From Plicaturopsis crispa FD-325 SS-3 (taxonomy: Eukaryota > Basidiomycota > Agaricomycetes > Amylocorticiales > Amylocorticiaceae): a DNA stretch of 64,000 bases. The notes under the pieces were generated by a model, which was not told the origin of the DNA, did not search any database, and saw only the letters and a program-made list of their open reading frames with translations. Both the position numbers and the translations under genes were made by a program. Where the stretch lies: NCBI GenBank assembly GCA_000827205.1, contig KN832554.1, positions 1,858,345-1,922,344 of the forward strand. Direction: 5' to 3'. Shown here in pieces: positions 46,354 to 56,446 of this stretch. Position 1 is the stretch's first letter. The number at the start of each line of letters is the position of its first letter.

Positions 46354-49216
46354 TCAGCCGGCCCTAGCAGCCTCTAGACCAGGCGCGAATCGCGGGTGCT
46401 CCTGCTCGGGGATGCTGGAGGTGCCCGACGCTGCGGACATGGACGCGCGGAATGGCGCAAACACCGCACCGGCGTAGCCAAACGGATGGGCCGTGCGCGG
46501 CGTGGGCGAGAACCGCGGGGGCGGGGACGACATGTACCCAAACGAGCCGCCGTTCCCGTTCCCGTTCGCAATGGGAGTCGCGTCGCTGCGGAACCCAGAC
46601 GCGTCAGAGCTGGCGGACGTAGGCGTGCGGACGCCAAGCGGATTCTTGGAGTACGACAGGCGGATTCCGCCACCCTTGATCAGGCCGTTCAGGGTGTTTC
46701 CGTAGAGGTCGTTGAGCGCCTTGGTAGCGTACGCGACATCGTCGAACTCGACAAAGCACATCGGCCCTGCTGGCTTGTGCCGATAGCACAGCTTGCGGTA
46801 GCCTTGGCGCCTTTGGAAGAGTTCGCGCAGCGACTCCTCGAGGTAGTTGGGCGGATAGCCCGCCGGCGCTTGCGATGTCGGAAGATTCCCTACATATAGG
46901 GTGTTGATCTATTATAACAAACGTAGTCAGCAAATGAAAACCTCAAAGGCATCGAATATATACGAACCGGTGGATTCTGATCAACTGCGCCTCTAGTTCC
47001 GCCAGAGCTCGAGCCACCGCTCGCAGGCGACGGGAGCTGCGGCGACGTACCGCCCTCCGCACCGTCCTTGGCATCCGTGCTCACGGTCAAGTCCCGCATG
47101 CTCTCGATGACGCCTCCATCTTCGCGCTCACGTTCTGCTGCGCTGGCGCTGCTGCTCTCTGCCGGCGAATACGGTCGGTAAGACGGCGGGGATGGCTTCC
47201 GCGTGCTCCCGGCGAGCCCAACTGCATCCCAGAGGCCCTCGCCGGCGCCGTGGAACGCGTTCTCACCATTACCACCGTGGAAGGCACCTTCAAAGGCACC
47301 ATCTCCACCTGCTTGGAACGCCTCGTGGAACGCAGCCTCGCTGTTCCCGTATCCGCTATCACCATTATGGAACGCACTCCGCAGCCGCCCGTCCTTCTCC
47401 TTACGCCTCAACTCGTCTTCGAGGCGCTCGCGCGGGCCGCGCTGGTGCGCCGGCGGCAGGGGGGCCGCCTCGTCGCGCCACGAGTGCAGCGGGAGCGAGC
47501 CGAAGCCCATCGCGCCTAACACGCCTTGCTCCCTCTCCCTCACGCTCATCTCGCTCGCGCCCTGCTGCTGCTGCTGCATGCCGCCCACACCCTCGGGCCC
47601 GCTGCTGCCGACACCCACGCCGCCCACGCCAGGCCCGCGCTTCGTGTGCAGATTTTTCTTCGCCATCTCCGCCTTCAGCACCGCGCCCTTCTCTATGTCG
47701 ACGCGGCGCCCCTGCAGGCCGTCGCGCGCCTCGAGCGCCTCCGCGCGGGTGCGGAATTTGGCGAAACCGATGATTTGTTTGCGCGGGCCCGAGTTGGCGC
47801 CGCCTGGGAAGGAGTCGTCGGCCGCGAGGGACATCGAGGGCGGGCCTGCGAACGTGCCGGCAGAAGCAGTCGCCCAGGAGTTGTTCGACGTCCCGGAGGT
47901 CGTGGGCCATGCCTCACGGCCTGCATAAGCGGTGCCACCGTCCCTCCCGGCGTCAACGACGACGCCACCTTGATTGACCGTGACCATATTGTATGGATCT
48001 CCGGCGCCTGTCCCGGCACCGGCTCCGAGATAAGCAGTATAACCGCCGCCGCCGCGAGCGTTGTTGTTGAGTGCAGTGGCAGCGGAGGTGTACGATCCAT
48101 TCGCGGATGTGTTGGACGTAGAAGACGAAGTCGGGATCTTGAGGGTCGCCGCCTCGAACCCTGAGGAAAATGTAAACATGTTTTGGAATTCGCGTTCCTA
48201 TAGATAACCACTATCAGCGCTTGTCCGGATCTCATGAGTAGTAAACGAGTAATTACCTGCATGTCATCGGGAAAGCCAACGACAAAGATCGTCGAAATTT
48301 CTTCCTGGCCTCCTGACTGCCCGGCGCCAGCGCTCATCGCCTGACCACCAGCGCCTAAGCCAGGGCCTGTAGCGCTTTGTCCTCCACCTGCGCCGACACC
48401 ATTCGACAGCGGCAGATGTGGTCCGTACGGCGTCTGAGACTGAATGACATGCGTGTGAGAGTGCGGCTGGTGGACGTGGTGTCCATTTAGATACGGCTGG
48501 GCGGGCTGCTGCTGTGATTGCTGCTGCTGCTGGTGATGGTGCGCGTATCCGTTTGCATAGCCGTTGACACCCCCGTTTTGCTTCGCAGTCGGACCCGATC
48601 CACCGTACTCAAACTTCCCAAATCCGCCCCCATTTCCATTGCTGGAAACGGTAGCAGAGTTCGGGCTGAATGTGGCAGAATTGCTGAACGAGTTTGTGTT
48701 AGCGGTGGCTGGGCTCGTGAATGCGTTGGAGGAGACGCTGGGGGTAAATGCGTTGGAGTTGGGTTGGAATGCAGCGGCCGAATTAGTGAAAGCGTTAGAC
48801 GCGGAATTGGGGGAGAAAGTGCTGGAATTAGTGAAGGCATTCATGGGGCCGCTGAAGCCATTTGAATTGGGGGTAAAAGCGTTGCCAGACCCAGCAAATC
48901 CGTTGGAGTTGCCGAATCCGTTAGCTGTGTTTGGGTATGACTCGAACGAAAGCTGCGGCGACGATATGCCGAAAGCGTCCGCGGTCGTGGCGTACGCGCC
49001 GTTGGTGGCACTGGTGTTGCTGGTGCTATTATTGTGGGGGAAGGAGGCACCTCGCGCACGAGTGGAGGGTAAATTGCCGCTGTTGGTGGTCGTAGTGTTC
49101 GGAAAGGCGGTAAATGCAGCCGCCGAGCGGAACCCAGCGGTGTAGTTGCCTTTGCCACTCAGTTCGGCATAGTTGTTTGAGTCAGGGGACGACTGGCGGT
49201 GGAACTGGGACTGCAT
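46354..49216 (-). CDS. RNA-binding protein of the Whi3/Scw1 family
   Basis: Exons 48257..49216, 46968..48197 and 46354..46908 give 914 residues from the ATG at 49216. Residues 1-300 are very rich in Asn, Ser, Gly and Ala with repeated NAF/NxF units and a His/Gln stretch (HHHQQQQQSQQQPAQ). RRM1 begins STIFVVGFPDDMQEREFQNM, is interrupted by about 115 low-complexity residues (about 343-458), and resumes RKQIIGFAKFRTRAEALEAR. A second Gln run follows (MQQQQQ). RRM2 (about 731-820) reads INTLYVGNLPTSQAP ... GPMCFVEFDDVAYATKALND and is the family hallmark. Whi3 (yeast) and Scw1 (fission yeast) bind mRNAs to control cell-cycle entry, morphology and septation/cell wall; Gln-rich regions promote condensates (family knowledge). 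The reading frame stays open upstream of 49216, so the true start may be in an upstream exon. Confidence 0.88.
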
Positions 49217-50537
49217 ATTGGTAGCAGAGGCACGAAACGGCTGGGAGGGAGAAGACGCTGAGGAAGAGGAGGAAGTGCCTGATGCAGACGAGGAGAGTGG
49301 CTCTGCGTCCGCCTGAGCGTCAAGGGAGTCGAGAAGGGAGCGGTTGATGAGGTGGTCCTCGTCCTCGCCTGGCCGATGCTGGAGGGGCTGCGGCGGCAGA
49401 GAAGGGCGGGAAACGATTGTAGACGCCAGTTTGAAAGCGTTTAGGAGATGAATGTGTCGCTTTGGGGAAGGCTACAGGACGAGAGGAGGGTGGAAAGGAC
49501 GTGAAGTCGAACGATATGCGATGTATGCGCGACGCGTGTGGAGCTGATATTGGTAGAAAAAAGCGCTGAACGACGGGCGACGAGGAGAGCACAGCGTCGA
49601 GAGGGCCGTCGACGTCGTTGAGAACAGCGAGGAGGACGTTGAGCAGGACGTGTGCGACGACGAGCTCGAGGGTAAGATTGTAGAGGAGTTGAGCGAGCGT
49701 GCGATCGAGGAGGAGGGGGTGATGAAAGAAGCGGGCGGACTGCCCCGAACCAAACGCCACGCTGCAACCCCCTCCATTCGTCACACTGACTTTCCCACGC
49801 ACGGACCATCTCCTAAACCTAACCTTATTTCGCACGTGGCAGACCCCATTGTCCCCGTAGGCCGATGGGCGCACAACGGCGACGACAACAGAGGGAGACT
49901 CACCAGTAACCAGTGCCAGTCGAGAGCGTAGGGTTCAGGCTGAGAGAAAAACATACGCACCGTCGAAATGCCCAAGCAGCTCCCCCTCATCGTGGCGTTT
50001 TCCGTTCGTCTCCGTAACAGCATCGTATTCCATTGTACAGTGTACACGCACGTCCTCTCGCTCGCAGTGGTGGAAGCAGCCAGAGCTAGAGACCAGCACC
50101 CAGTTGCAAGAACAGACGGGGCAGAGCACAGGTCGTCGTCCAAACTCAAAGAGTCTGAAGGAAAGAACTTTCGGCGCAGCTGAGAGGGGCCTGGTATTTC
50201 ATGCGGTCACATCACTTTAGTCGCAGCGCCGACTCCGACGTTCTTTCACCGTGAAAGAGTCTGATCGATGTCATTATTTCTATCGCGTCTCCCGCCTCAG
50301 GCTAAGTACTAATACTATTCCAGGTCTAGTCAGGCGCCTCCATCGGACCGCGCTAGCTATTTTGTTATCAAGGTTACAGTATGCATACTTGTAGTAGTGC
50401 TAATACTGCCTATATCCTCAATGCAAAGTATACTTTACTGTGACAGCCATAATAATATCCCCGCTCACCGCGACGCGTTATCCAATCAATCTCCCAACGA
50501 TAATCGATAGAGTTGCAGTCGCGTCGGTCGCGTCCGG
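49217..50537. other. Region upstream of Whi3 with possible extra 5' exons
   Basis: About 1.3 kb. On the minus strand the Whi3 frame remains open from 49216 up to about 49470, reading plausible protein (GEDEDHLINRSLLDSLDAQ), and ends at an acceptor-like tag. A further exon-like stretch with good acceptor and GTGAGT donor lies at about 49902-49937. I could not join these into one model, so the 5' end of Whi3 remains open. The right part (50190-50537) shows no gene. Confidence 0.4.
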
Positions 50538-51871
50538 TCAGACCTCTCTCGCCGCCAACACCAAATCCGCATGATACAACCCCCTCAGCGTAAGCTGGTC
50601 CTCACACCCCTTCGCCAAAAACCGCTCCAGCAACCTCCCCGCCTCCCCCGCCGTCTCCTCATCATACACCCCCGGCCGCGCCAGCTCCAGCAGATCCACA
50701 TAATCATCATACACATCCCTTGTCGCGCGCTCCTCCAGCCCCTCGTTCATCGCCAGGAACCGGATCCGCCGCCGAATGACCGACTGGTCCACCTTTCCCC
50801 AGGCCTCACGCCTTTCGAGCGTCACCCCCGTCAGCCCGCGCGTACCCTTCTCCGGCTCCTCCCTCAATAAATACGGCGGCGCCCTCAAAAAGTAGGGCAC
50901 ACGCGACGGCCACAGCCGACTCAGCGCATGCCCCTCCACCGCCTCCCGCGCCCCCTCCCACCGCTCCGCACACGCCCCTAATGCTATATTACACGCGTGC
51001 AGCACGCCGGGGTCGGGCAGCCACTCGTCCTGCGGGCGGACGTACACGGTGAGGAAGAGGTCGAGGAAGCGGTGGGACATGAGCGTCCAGAAGGCGCGCG
51101 CGGAGAGGAGGGGGAGGCGGGTGAGGAAGGTGAGGAGGAGCGGGGAGGAGGTGTGGGTGAGGTCGCGGAGGGCGATGCTAGAGGGGTCGGTAGTCCTGCG
51201 TACGCGGGGATGGTTAGGACGTGGGAATGAGGAAGGGAGGGGAGAGGGAGAGGGGGGAGAGGGGGGAGAGGGAGGGGGAGACGTACCAGGAGCCGTCGCC
51301 GCGGAGGGCGCGCATGAACTCCGATATGAAGAGCTGCTGCAGCTCCTCCCCGCACCTCCGTAGCGCTTTCATCAGGTGCCGCGTCTGATGCCTCGACACC
51401 TGCTCTACAAGTATCCGCATCGCGCGGTGCCGTATCGCGCTGCTATACACTTCCGGCCTACACCACCCCCCTCCATGCATCAGTACAACACCCTGTACCC
51501 ATGCACTTCAGGCAACGCGAGCGGACATACCGTAAAAACTCAAGCAGATCATCATACATACGCCCCATCTTACGCCGCGAATCGTCGTTGTTATCGTTAT
51601 GCGGGAACGCAGCGGATATGGTCGCGAGTCTCGAGCGCACGATGAGCGCCTCCGCGAGGCGCAGCTGCGCCTTGCCGAGCGCATGTATGGCGCGGCCTGC
51701 GGTGGAGCCGATGCCTGCGAAGGTGGTGGAGACGGATGTGATGGTGGATATGGATGTGATTGAGTCGGCGTACCCGCTGGTGGTGGTACTGTAGATGGAT
51801 CGGGAGTCGAATGAGATACGGCGTTTGCGGTCGAGGGTGAGGTCGAGACTCGAGGAGGAGGGAGATGACAT
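50538..51871 (-). CDS. Unrecognised protein (389 aa)
   Basis: Exons 51531..51871, 51287..51457 and 50538..51195 join in frame. The N-terminal ~60 residues are Ser/Thr-rich (IYSTTTSGYADSITSISTIT); the rest looks helical and soluble, with long amphipathic helices (AIRHRAMRILVEQVSRHQTR, LKALRRCGEELQQLF) and a Leu/Arg-rich C-terminal half (FLDLFLTVYVRPQDEWLPDP). No signal peptide or membrane segment. I do not recognise the family. Codon use in exon 3 is strongly GC-biased on the coding strand. The second intron has a striking C/T-only stretch (G/A-rich on the plus strand). Confidence 0.68.
51200..51290 (+). other. G/A-only tract with runs of five or more Gs
   Basis: About 50 bases within this interval on the plus strand consist of G and A only, with several runs of four to six Gs, inside the second intron of the unrecognised gene at 50538-51871. 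On the transcribed strand it forms a long polypyrimidine tract before the acceptor. The plus strand could fold into a G-quadruplex. Confidence 0.6.
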
Positions 51872-52688
51872 GGCTATGTGTGCTGGGATGGTGAGAGGGG
51901 GAAAGGAGAGCACTCGGACGACGAGAGAGCAAGTGTTTGATGCCGACGGGAACGAGTGGGTATACTCCTTCCCACGTCATCGGGAGAACGGCGAGATGCA
52001 GCGATGGTCATATGTACACCGCAGCAACAAACAAGCACCCAGACTTGAAATGTATAGGCAAGGCTGAGAGGTGTGCAGAGTGTTTACCTGAGCCGGTTGA
52101 AGTGGATAGACAATCAATAATATCGAGATGGGAGGAAAAGTGAAAGTAAACGCACAACGGCTATGCGTACCTGCGCAGAGCTGCCCAAACAGATACGTGG
52201 ACCTTTATGTAGAGAGGGGTCAATCCGAAACCGTGATATGCAATGACGAGGTAGACAGGGTCGAAATTGGACTTAGAACTTGGGTGGGCATGCCTCCAAG
52301 AGCGCATTGAATATGCCGCCAATTTTGCAGAGAAGTAACATTCCGCCGCGTCCCAAGATGCGCGAATATGCAGACGGCCAATATACATGGATACGTGTAT
52401 TAGATGATGCAGCTGCCGTGTACACAAGTATTAGCAGAACATTCAGACGTGACAGGAGGGAGGCGACGCACTACTGTCTCTAGCGGCCAAAGCGCAGTAT
52501 ACGATGCTAAACTAACAGCAGTCTGTCCAGCCAAGAAAAGCAAAAGTCCGACCAGAATACTGTAGGGGCGAAAGTAAATCAACGATTATCCAAACAGCAT
52601 AAGCAGCAGAGTTGTGCATAAGTACCAATGGATACATAATCATGCACTTCCTTCCCTCTCCCCTCTCTTGTACATCACCCACACCACC
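51872..52688. other. Intergenic
   Basis: About 817 bases upstream of the unrecognised gene and downstream of the small membrane protein gene (both minus). Frames open on the plus strand are antisense shadows or random. Nothing is recognised. Confidence 0.45.
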
Positions 52689-53150
52689 CTACACTCTTGC
52701 TCTCACAACCTCGCTCCCCCCAAACCCACCCACCCCAAAAAGCGCGCATATCCCCACAGCAATGAGCGCGGCCTTGACGAACCGCCAGCGCGCGCGGCTG
52801 TGCGCCTGCGAGATCGCGTACGGCGAGCGCGGGTCGTAGTAGGGCAGCAGGTCCGGCGCGCCCTGGTGTGTCGATGGGATCGGGGGTGCGTGTGCGAACG
52901 GATGCTGCTCAGACTGCGATTGGGATTGGGCGGACAGGGGGTTAAGATAGGGAAGCGGGGAGGGGCCGGCGGGGTGCGCGGAGGGGGAGGTGGAGCGGGG
53001 GGTGTAGGGGTCGTTGGAAGGGGCTGGGGTGGATTCGGCGTATGTTGGTGGTGGGGTGGAGGCTTTGAACGGGGTCGCTGGTGTGATTCCTGAGGACTCG
53101 GCGGCGCTCGTTGGATCCGTCGACGACTTTGCATTAGAATTCTTCGACAT
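52689..53150 (-). CDS. Small single-pass membrane protein with PPxY motif (153 aa)
   Basis: Intronless. Residues 1-110 are Ser/Pro/Thr-rich and disordered; they contain P34-P-T-Y37, a PPxY motif of the type bound by WW domains of Nedd4/Rsp5 ubiquitin ligases. A short conserved-looking juxtamembrane segment follows (LLPYYDPRSPYAISQAHSRA), then one hydrophobic helix (FVKAALIAVGICALFGVGGF) near the C-terminus. The layout resembles fungal Rsp5 adaptors that bring the ligase to membrane cargo, but this is inference from motif and topology; I do not recognise a named family. The PPxY side is predicted cytosolic because the residues next to the helix on that side are basic. Confidence 0.68.
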   Translation of the reverse strand: MSKNSNAKSSTDPTSAAESSGITPATPFKASTPPPTYAESTPAPSNDPYTPRSTSPSAHPAGPSPLPYLNPLSAQSQSQSEQHPFAHAPPIPSTHQGAPDLLPYYDPRSPYAISQAHSRARWRFVKAALIAVGICALFGVGGFGGSEVVRARV

Positions 53151-53700
53151 TGTGCCAAGTTTCTAGTAATAAAACAGAAACGTAGTCCGATGGTGGGAGG
53201 GAGGACAAGAACAGAACGGTTTATGAGGAGAAGAGCGTGGTCGAGGTGCAACTTGAAGCTGGAGGTTATGAAACTCGCGCTGCAGCGGATGCACAGAGTC
53301 GCAATACCACGTGGCACAATTAGACTGGCACAGTTATCCATGTATAACTGCTATATATGTCTTGAGAATATGATTTTTTCTTATTGCTGGATCCTTTTGC
53401 TTTGCGCGCTGCCCAAGTAAATTAATTCGAATTTCGAACGTACAGACGTTTCGTACGTATACACGGAACACGCGAAGTCGCGTTGACAGTCGTGTCGTTT
53501 GACGCTCTACGTATCTACGCTCACTGGCACTCCGCTACGGTGGGTCCACTAAAGGCCTTGCTTTGCCGACCATACTTGATTGCGGCCAACAAAACGGTGC
53601 GAACGGTATGTAGCATCACATCCATGGGCCTCGTTCTCAAATCTCGATGTCCTCACGCAAACGGTTGACAGGTCAGACGGCGTGGATTGTTCAGAGTGCC
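53151..53700. other. Intergenic with start of right inverted-repeat arm
   Basis: About 550 bases between the divergent small membrane protein and F-box copy B. From 53338 on it matches the upstream region of F-box copy A in reverse orientation. Confidence 0.6.
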
Positions 53701-55213
53701 ATGAACTCCAAAGCCAACGAGATGCATGATGCACTCGTACATCAGCCTCGTTCCTTCAGTGCACTGGCAGCACGACCCCGCCCGTCCATCCTCTTCCTCC
53801 CAACCGAGCTGCTCGTTACAATATTCGAGCACGTTCACTTCGAATATCTGGACACTTCGATGTTCATCAATATCATGGCGTTCAAGCACTCTCCAGACGA
53901 GGATTCCGACAGCGAGGATGAAGAGCCGCCTAAGCCCCGCGAGCCTGTCTATTGGACGGAGGAGGAGTTTAACAATTACTTTCCGGAAGGCCCTGAATGG
54001 TCCAAGGAGTACTTCGATGTGGGGGCATGGGGCCTTTTCCCGTACAACCTCGCGGCTATCTGTCCGAGATGGCGCTCCATTCTGAGCGCCGTGCCCAAAT
54101 ATTGGACCCGTCTCGTTATCGACATTGGTCGGGATGTGACACCGCTTTCCAACGTTCGGTCATATCTGGCGTGGTCCGAAGACCTACCGCTCGAGGTCAT
54201 GGTTCTGCGCCGGGATGGCTACGAATGCACCGACGCTTTAGAGGCCACTCGCGTTGCTGCAGTCACTCAGCTTTTGGCACCTCATTTTCATCGTTTCAAA
54301 ACCCTCGAGATCCGTGTTCTCGATTCCATGTCTCTCCCTACTCTCGGCACCGACTTTTACGGTGTAGCTGGCCGTCTTACCAAAATCAACTTCACGTCTG
54401 TGAGGGACAGTGGCGGCAGCAACCGACCTCCCATGAGCGCCAAAGTCGCTTTCGAGACCCCCGTGCTCACGGAGCTCTCATTGGACGGGGAGAACTTCCG
54501 CATTGTCCTCCATTCGCGCGTGTGGCCGACTCTACATCTTCGCAGGCTGTCCATTCTCGAGCATGCAAGTCGTGCGGGTATTGGGGAGGGACTATCGCTT
54601 CCTGCCCTAGCGAAGGGATTGGAGATACATGGTCCACTCAACGGTCCCTTGAATATACGCAACGTCTTCTTCGATCCTGCCGAGGACGACTATGTTCCCG
54701 ACGAGCCTCACGAATTAATGTTGTCGATATGCCATCTCACTGGTCTGTCAGAGGCCAACATGGCCGAGTTTCTTCGCCTTTCCTGGCACACGGAGAGCCT
54801 CTATCTCGCCTCCATCACGCTCCCTACTCTCGACCCCGACGACCGAGGGAACTTTCATACTTCCTATCTATCGATGGACAGCGTCGAGGGCGACATCCTC
54901 GGATTCTTGAGGGCGGGGCATTGCAGCGACCTATATGTCAGCAACTCACGCTCCTTCGACGACAACACCCTCGAACAAATGAGAGCTAAAGAGATATTGT
55001 GGCAACTCTTGGATCTTGACATATACGAGTGCCCGAATGTCTCTGGACGCGCCGTACGGAGATTGGTAGAGGAACGTCAGAAAGTTGCTGCAGCTTTAGC
55101 GGAGAAGTACCCGGACGATGATGAGCTCGACCGCGGAACGTGCCCGATATTCTCCCTTACGTACGACGGCCTCGTTTCCGAGGAAGACTGGCGATGGTTC
55201 AAACAAGACTATA
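53338..55213 (+). repeat. Inverted repeat, right arm (F-box copy B and its upstream DNA)
   Basis: Matches 43731..45599 in reverse orientation. The first 57 bases (53338..53394) are the same as 45543..45599 read on the other strand; a second conserved block (near 53455-53495, around gtcgcgttgacagtcg) and the segment before the ATG also match. The spacer between arms is about 7.7 kb. Confidence 0.8.
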
Positions 55214-55227
55214 GTCTCCTTTGCTGA
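53701..55227 (+). CDS. F-box protein, inverted-repeat copy B (508 aa)
   Basis: Intronless. Protein nearly the same as copy A: F-box core LFLPTELLVTIFEHVHFEYL, acidic insert, YNLAAICPRWRSILSAVPKY, and the leucine-rich-repeat-like second half. Start set at the ATG of MNSKANEM because it lines up with copy A's MSSSKADEM; an in-frame ATG at 53647 exists but copy A has ACG at that place. The C-terminus differs: copy B ends KQDYSLLC, copy A ends with a longer tail (GGSLHIKHHT), so the duplication breakpoint lies just before the stop. There are scattered small differences but no frame breaks, so both copies seem functional and the duplication is fairly recent. Presumed SCF substrate receptor. Confidence 0.84.
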   Translation: MNSKANEMHDALVHQPRSFSALAARPRPSILFLPTELLVTIFEHVHFEYLDTSMFINIMAFKHSPDEDSDSEDEEPPKPREPVYWTEEEFNNYFPEGPEWSKEYFDVGAWGLFPYNLAAICPRWRSILSAVPKYWTRLVIDIGRDVTPLSNVRSYLAWSEDLPLEVMVLRRDGYECTDALEATRVAAVTQLLAPHFHRFKTLEIRVLDSMSLPTLGTDFYGVAGRLTKINFTSVRDSGGSNRPPMSAKVAFETPVLTELSLDGENFRIVLHSRVWPTLHLRRLSILEHASRAGIGEGLSLPALAKGLEIHGPLNGPLNIRNVFFDPAEDDYVPDEPHELMLSICHLTGLSEANMAEFLRLSWHTESLYLASITLPTLDPDDRGNFHTSYLSMDSVEGDILGFLRAGHCSDLYVSNSRSFDDNTLEQMRAKEILWQLLDLDIYECPNVSGRAVRRLVEERQKVAAALAEKYPDDDELDRGTCPIFSLTYDGLVSEEDWRWFKQDYSLLC

Positions 55228-56446
55228 CCTAATAGAGCATGATAGTCGATGCTCTATATAAGGTCTGCCCCAACTTATCGGTGGCGCGGTAGGGGGGGTA
55301 CATTCGGCATTCGGAACCTCCGACTCTACTCTCGAGAGTCGAGAGTCCTCATGAAGGAGGCGCAGGGCCCGTGTATGTACTTTCGAATACTAGTATGTCT
55401 CGAGGATGCAAAGTGAAGCATTGACTTAGACTATGCCATTTGAGTAATCATAAGCACTCGAAAAAATTGAATACTATTTGAACCGTGACACATGGGCCTA
55501 CTGCCTCGTTGGCACGTCGTTTTATGCGTCAAACATTCCAAATAGCGTAGCCTGTCGTCGTACGGCGAGAGGGTAGCGGGTCCTGCCGCTGCATTGAATC
55601 GTTAGTTGATGCTGTCTGATAACTGAGAGTTGGAGAAACGTACAATCACACTGAGAAGGAGCCTGTACGAGCAGAGAGGCAACCGTGATGTGCTGCCATC
55701 ATCCGATCCTGCCTTCTCTGTCACAGTACTCCATGTTAACCCTCGGCGCAAAGAGTGCTGTGGATGCGGCGCATTCGTTGCTGTTGCGTTTCGAGACGGG
55801 CGCGCTATCTTGAACGCGACGCACCACTTTTGAAGGACATTTGACGGATGCTCGGGTGATTTTTTGATGATGAGATGACGCTGTCGTCGGGAATTCGGGA
55901 ATCGCGTGTCGAGTCGTTGTTAGTCGACGCCAAATGCGCACCGGTTTTGTCTGCGCGTGTACGCGTCATTAGCGTATTTCTTTCGAATAATCACGGAACG
56001 GCTTCGGATGGTGGCATACTGTCCTCAGCGAAGCGCATTGGCCTGGACAAACGATAAAAATCAGTTCACAAAAGCTGCATCCGCGACTGGTACACACCTT
56101 CAGACTGGGTAATTCTCAGATCATAAGTACTTCCGAGTCGAGCGGTTACGGGCTTGTTGCTCTGCCAGATGCAGTCACGTACCCTTCATGGCAGGAGCAA
56201 CATCTTGGCCTACGAGCGAGAGGATTAAGGATCGAGGATATAGAATAGCTGTTAGTTATTGCACAAGACCGTCGCGCCCAAGTCGCGCCTGTACTTTCAA
56301 TTTGCAAGAGGCGCAGGTACATATGATACTTTGAGCGGTAAATTTACCACATTACGGCTCATGTTGTACAATCCAGGTACTGAGGAACGTTGATACGCTC
56401 TGCAGGAAGTGCATACCATTCTTCTGTAAAGCACACGACTGTAACG
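55228..56446. other. Intergenic after F-box copy B
   Basis: About 1.2 kb without a gene I can support. Five bases after the F-box stop, 55232..55255 can form an 8-base-pair hairpin (tagagcat ... atgctcta). A small palindromic stretch built from ctcgagag/cgagagtc lies near 55330. Both are too short to call an element. Confidence 0.5.

Noticed and set aside
47203-47928. Long plus-strand open frame (241 codons) across Whi3
   Set aside because: Antisense shadow of the GC-rich Whi3 exon 2; low-complexity Pro/Ser/Arg sequence and no start context.
48564-49145. Plus-strand open frame (193 codons) rich in Val/Glu/Leu
   Set aside because: Antisense of the Asn/Ser-rich repeat region of Whi3; the regular pattern comes from the repeats on the other strand.
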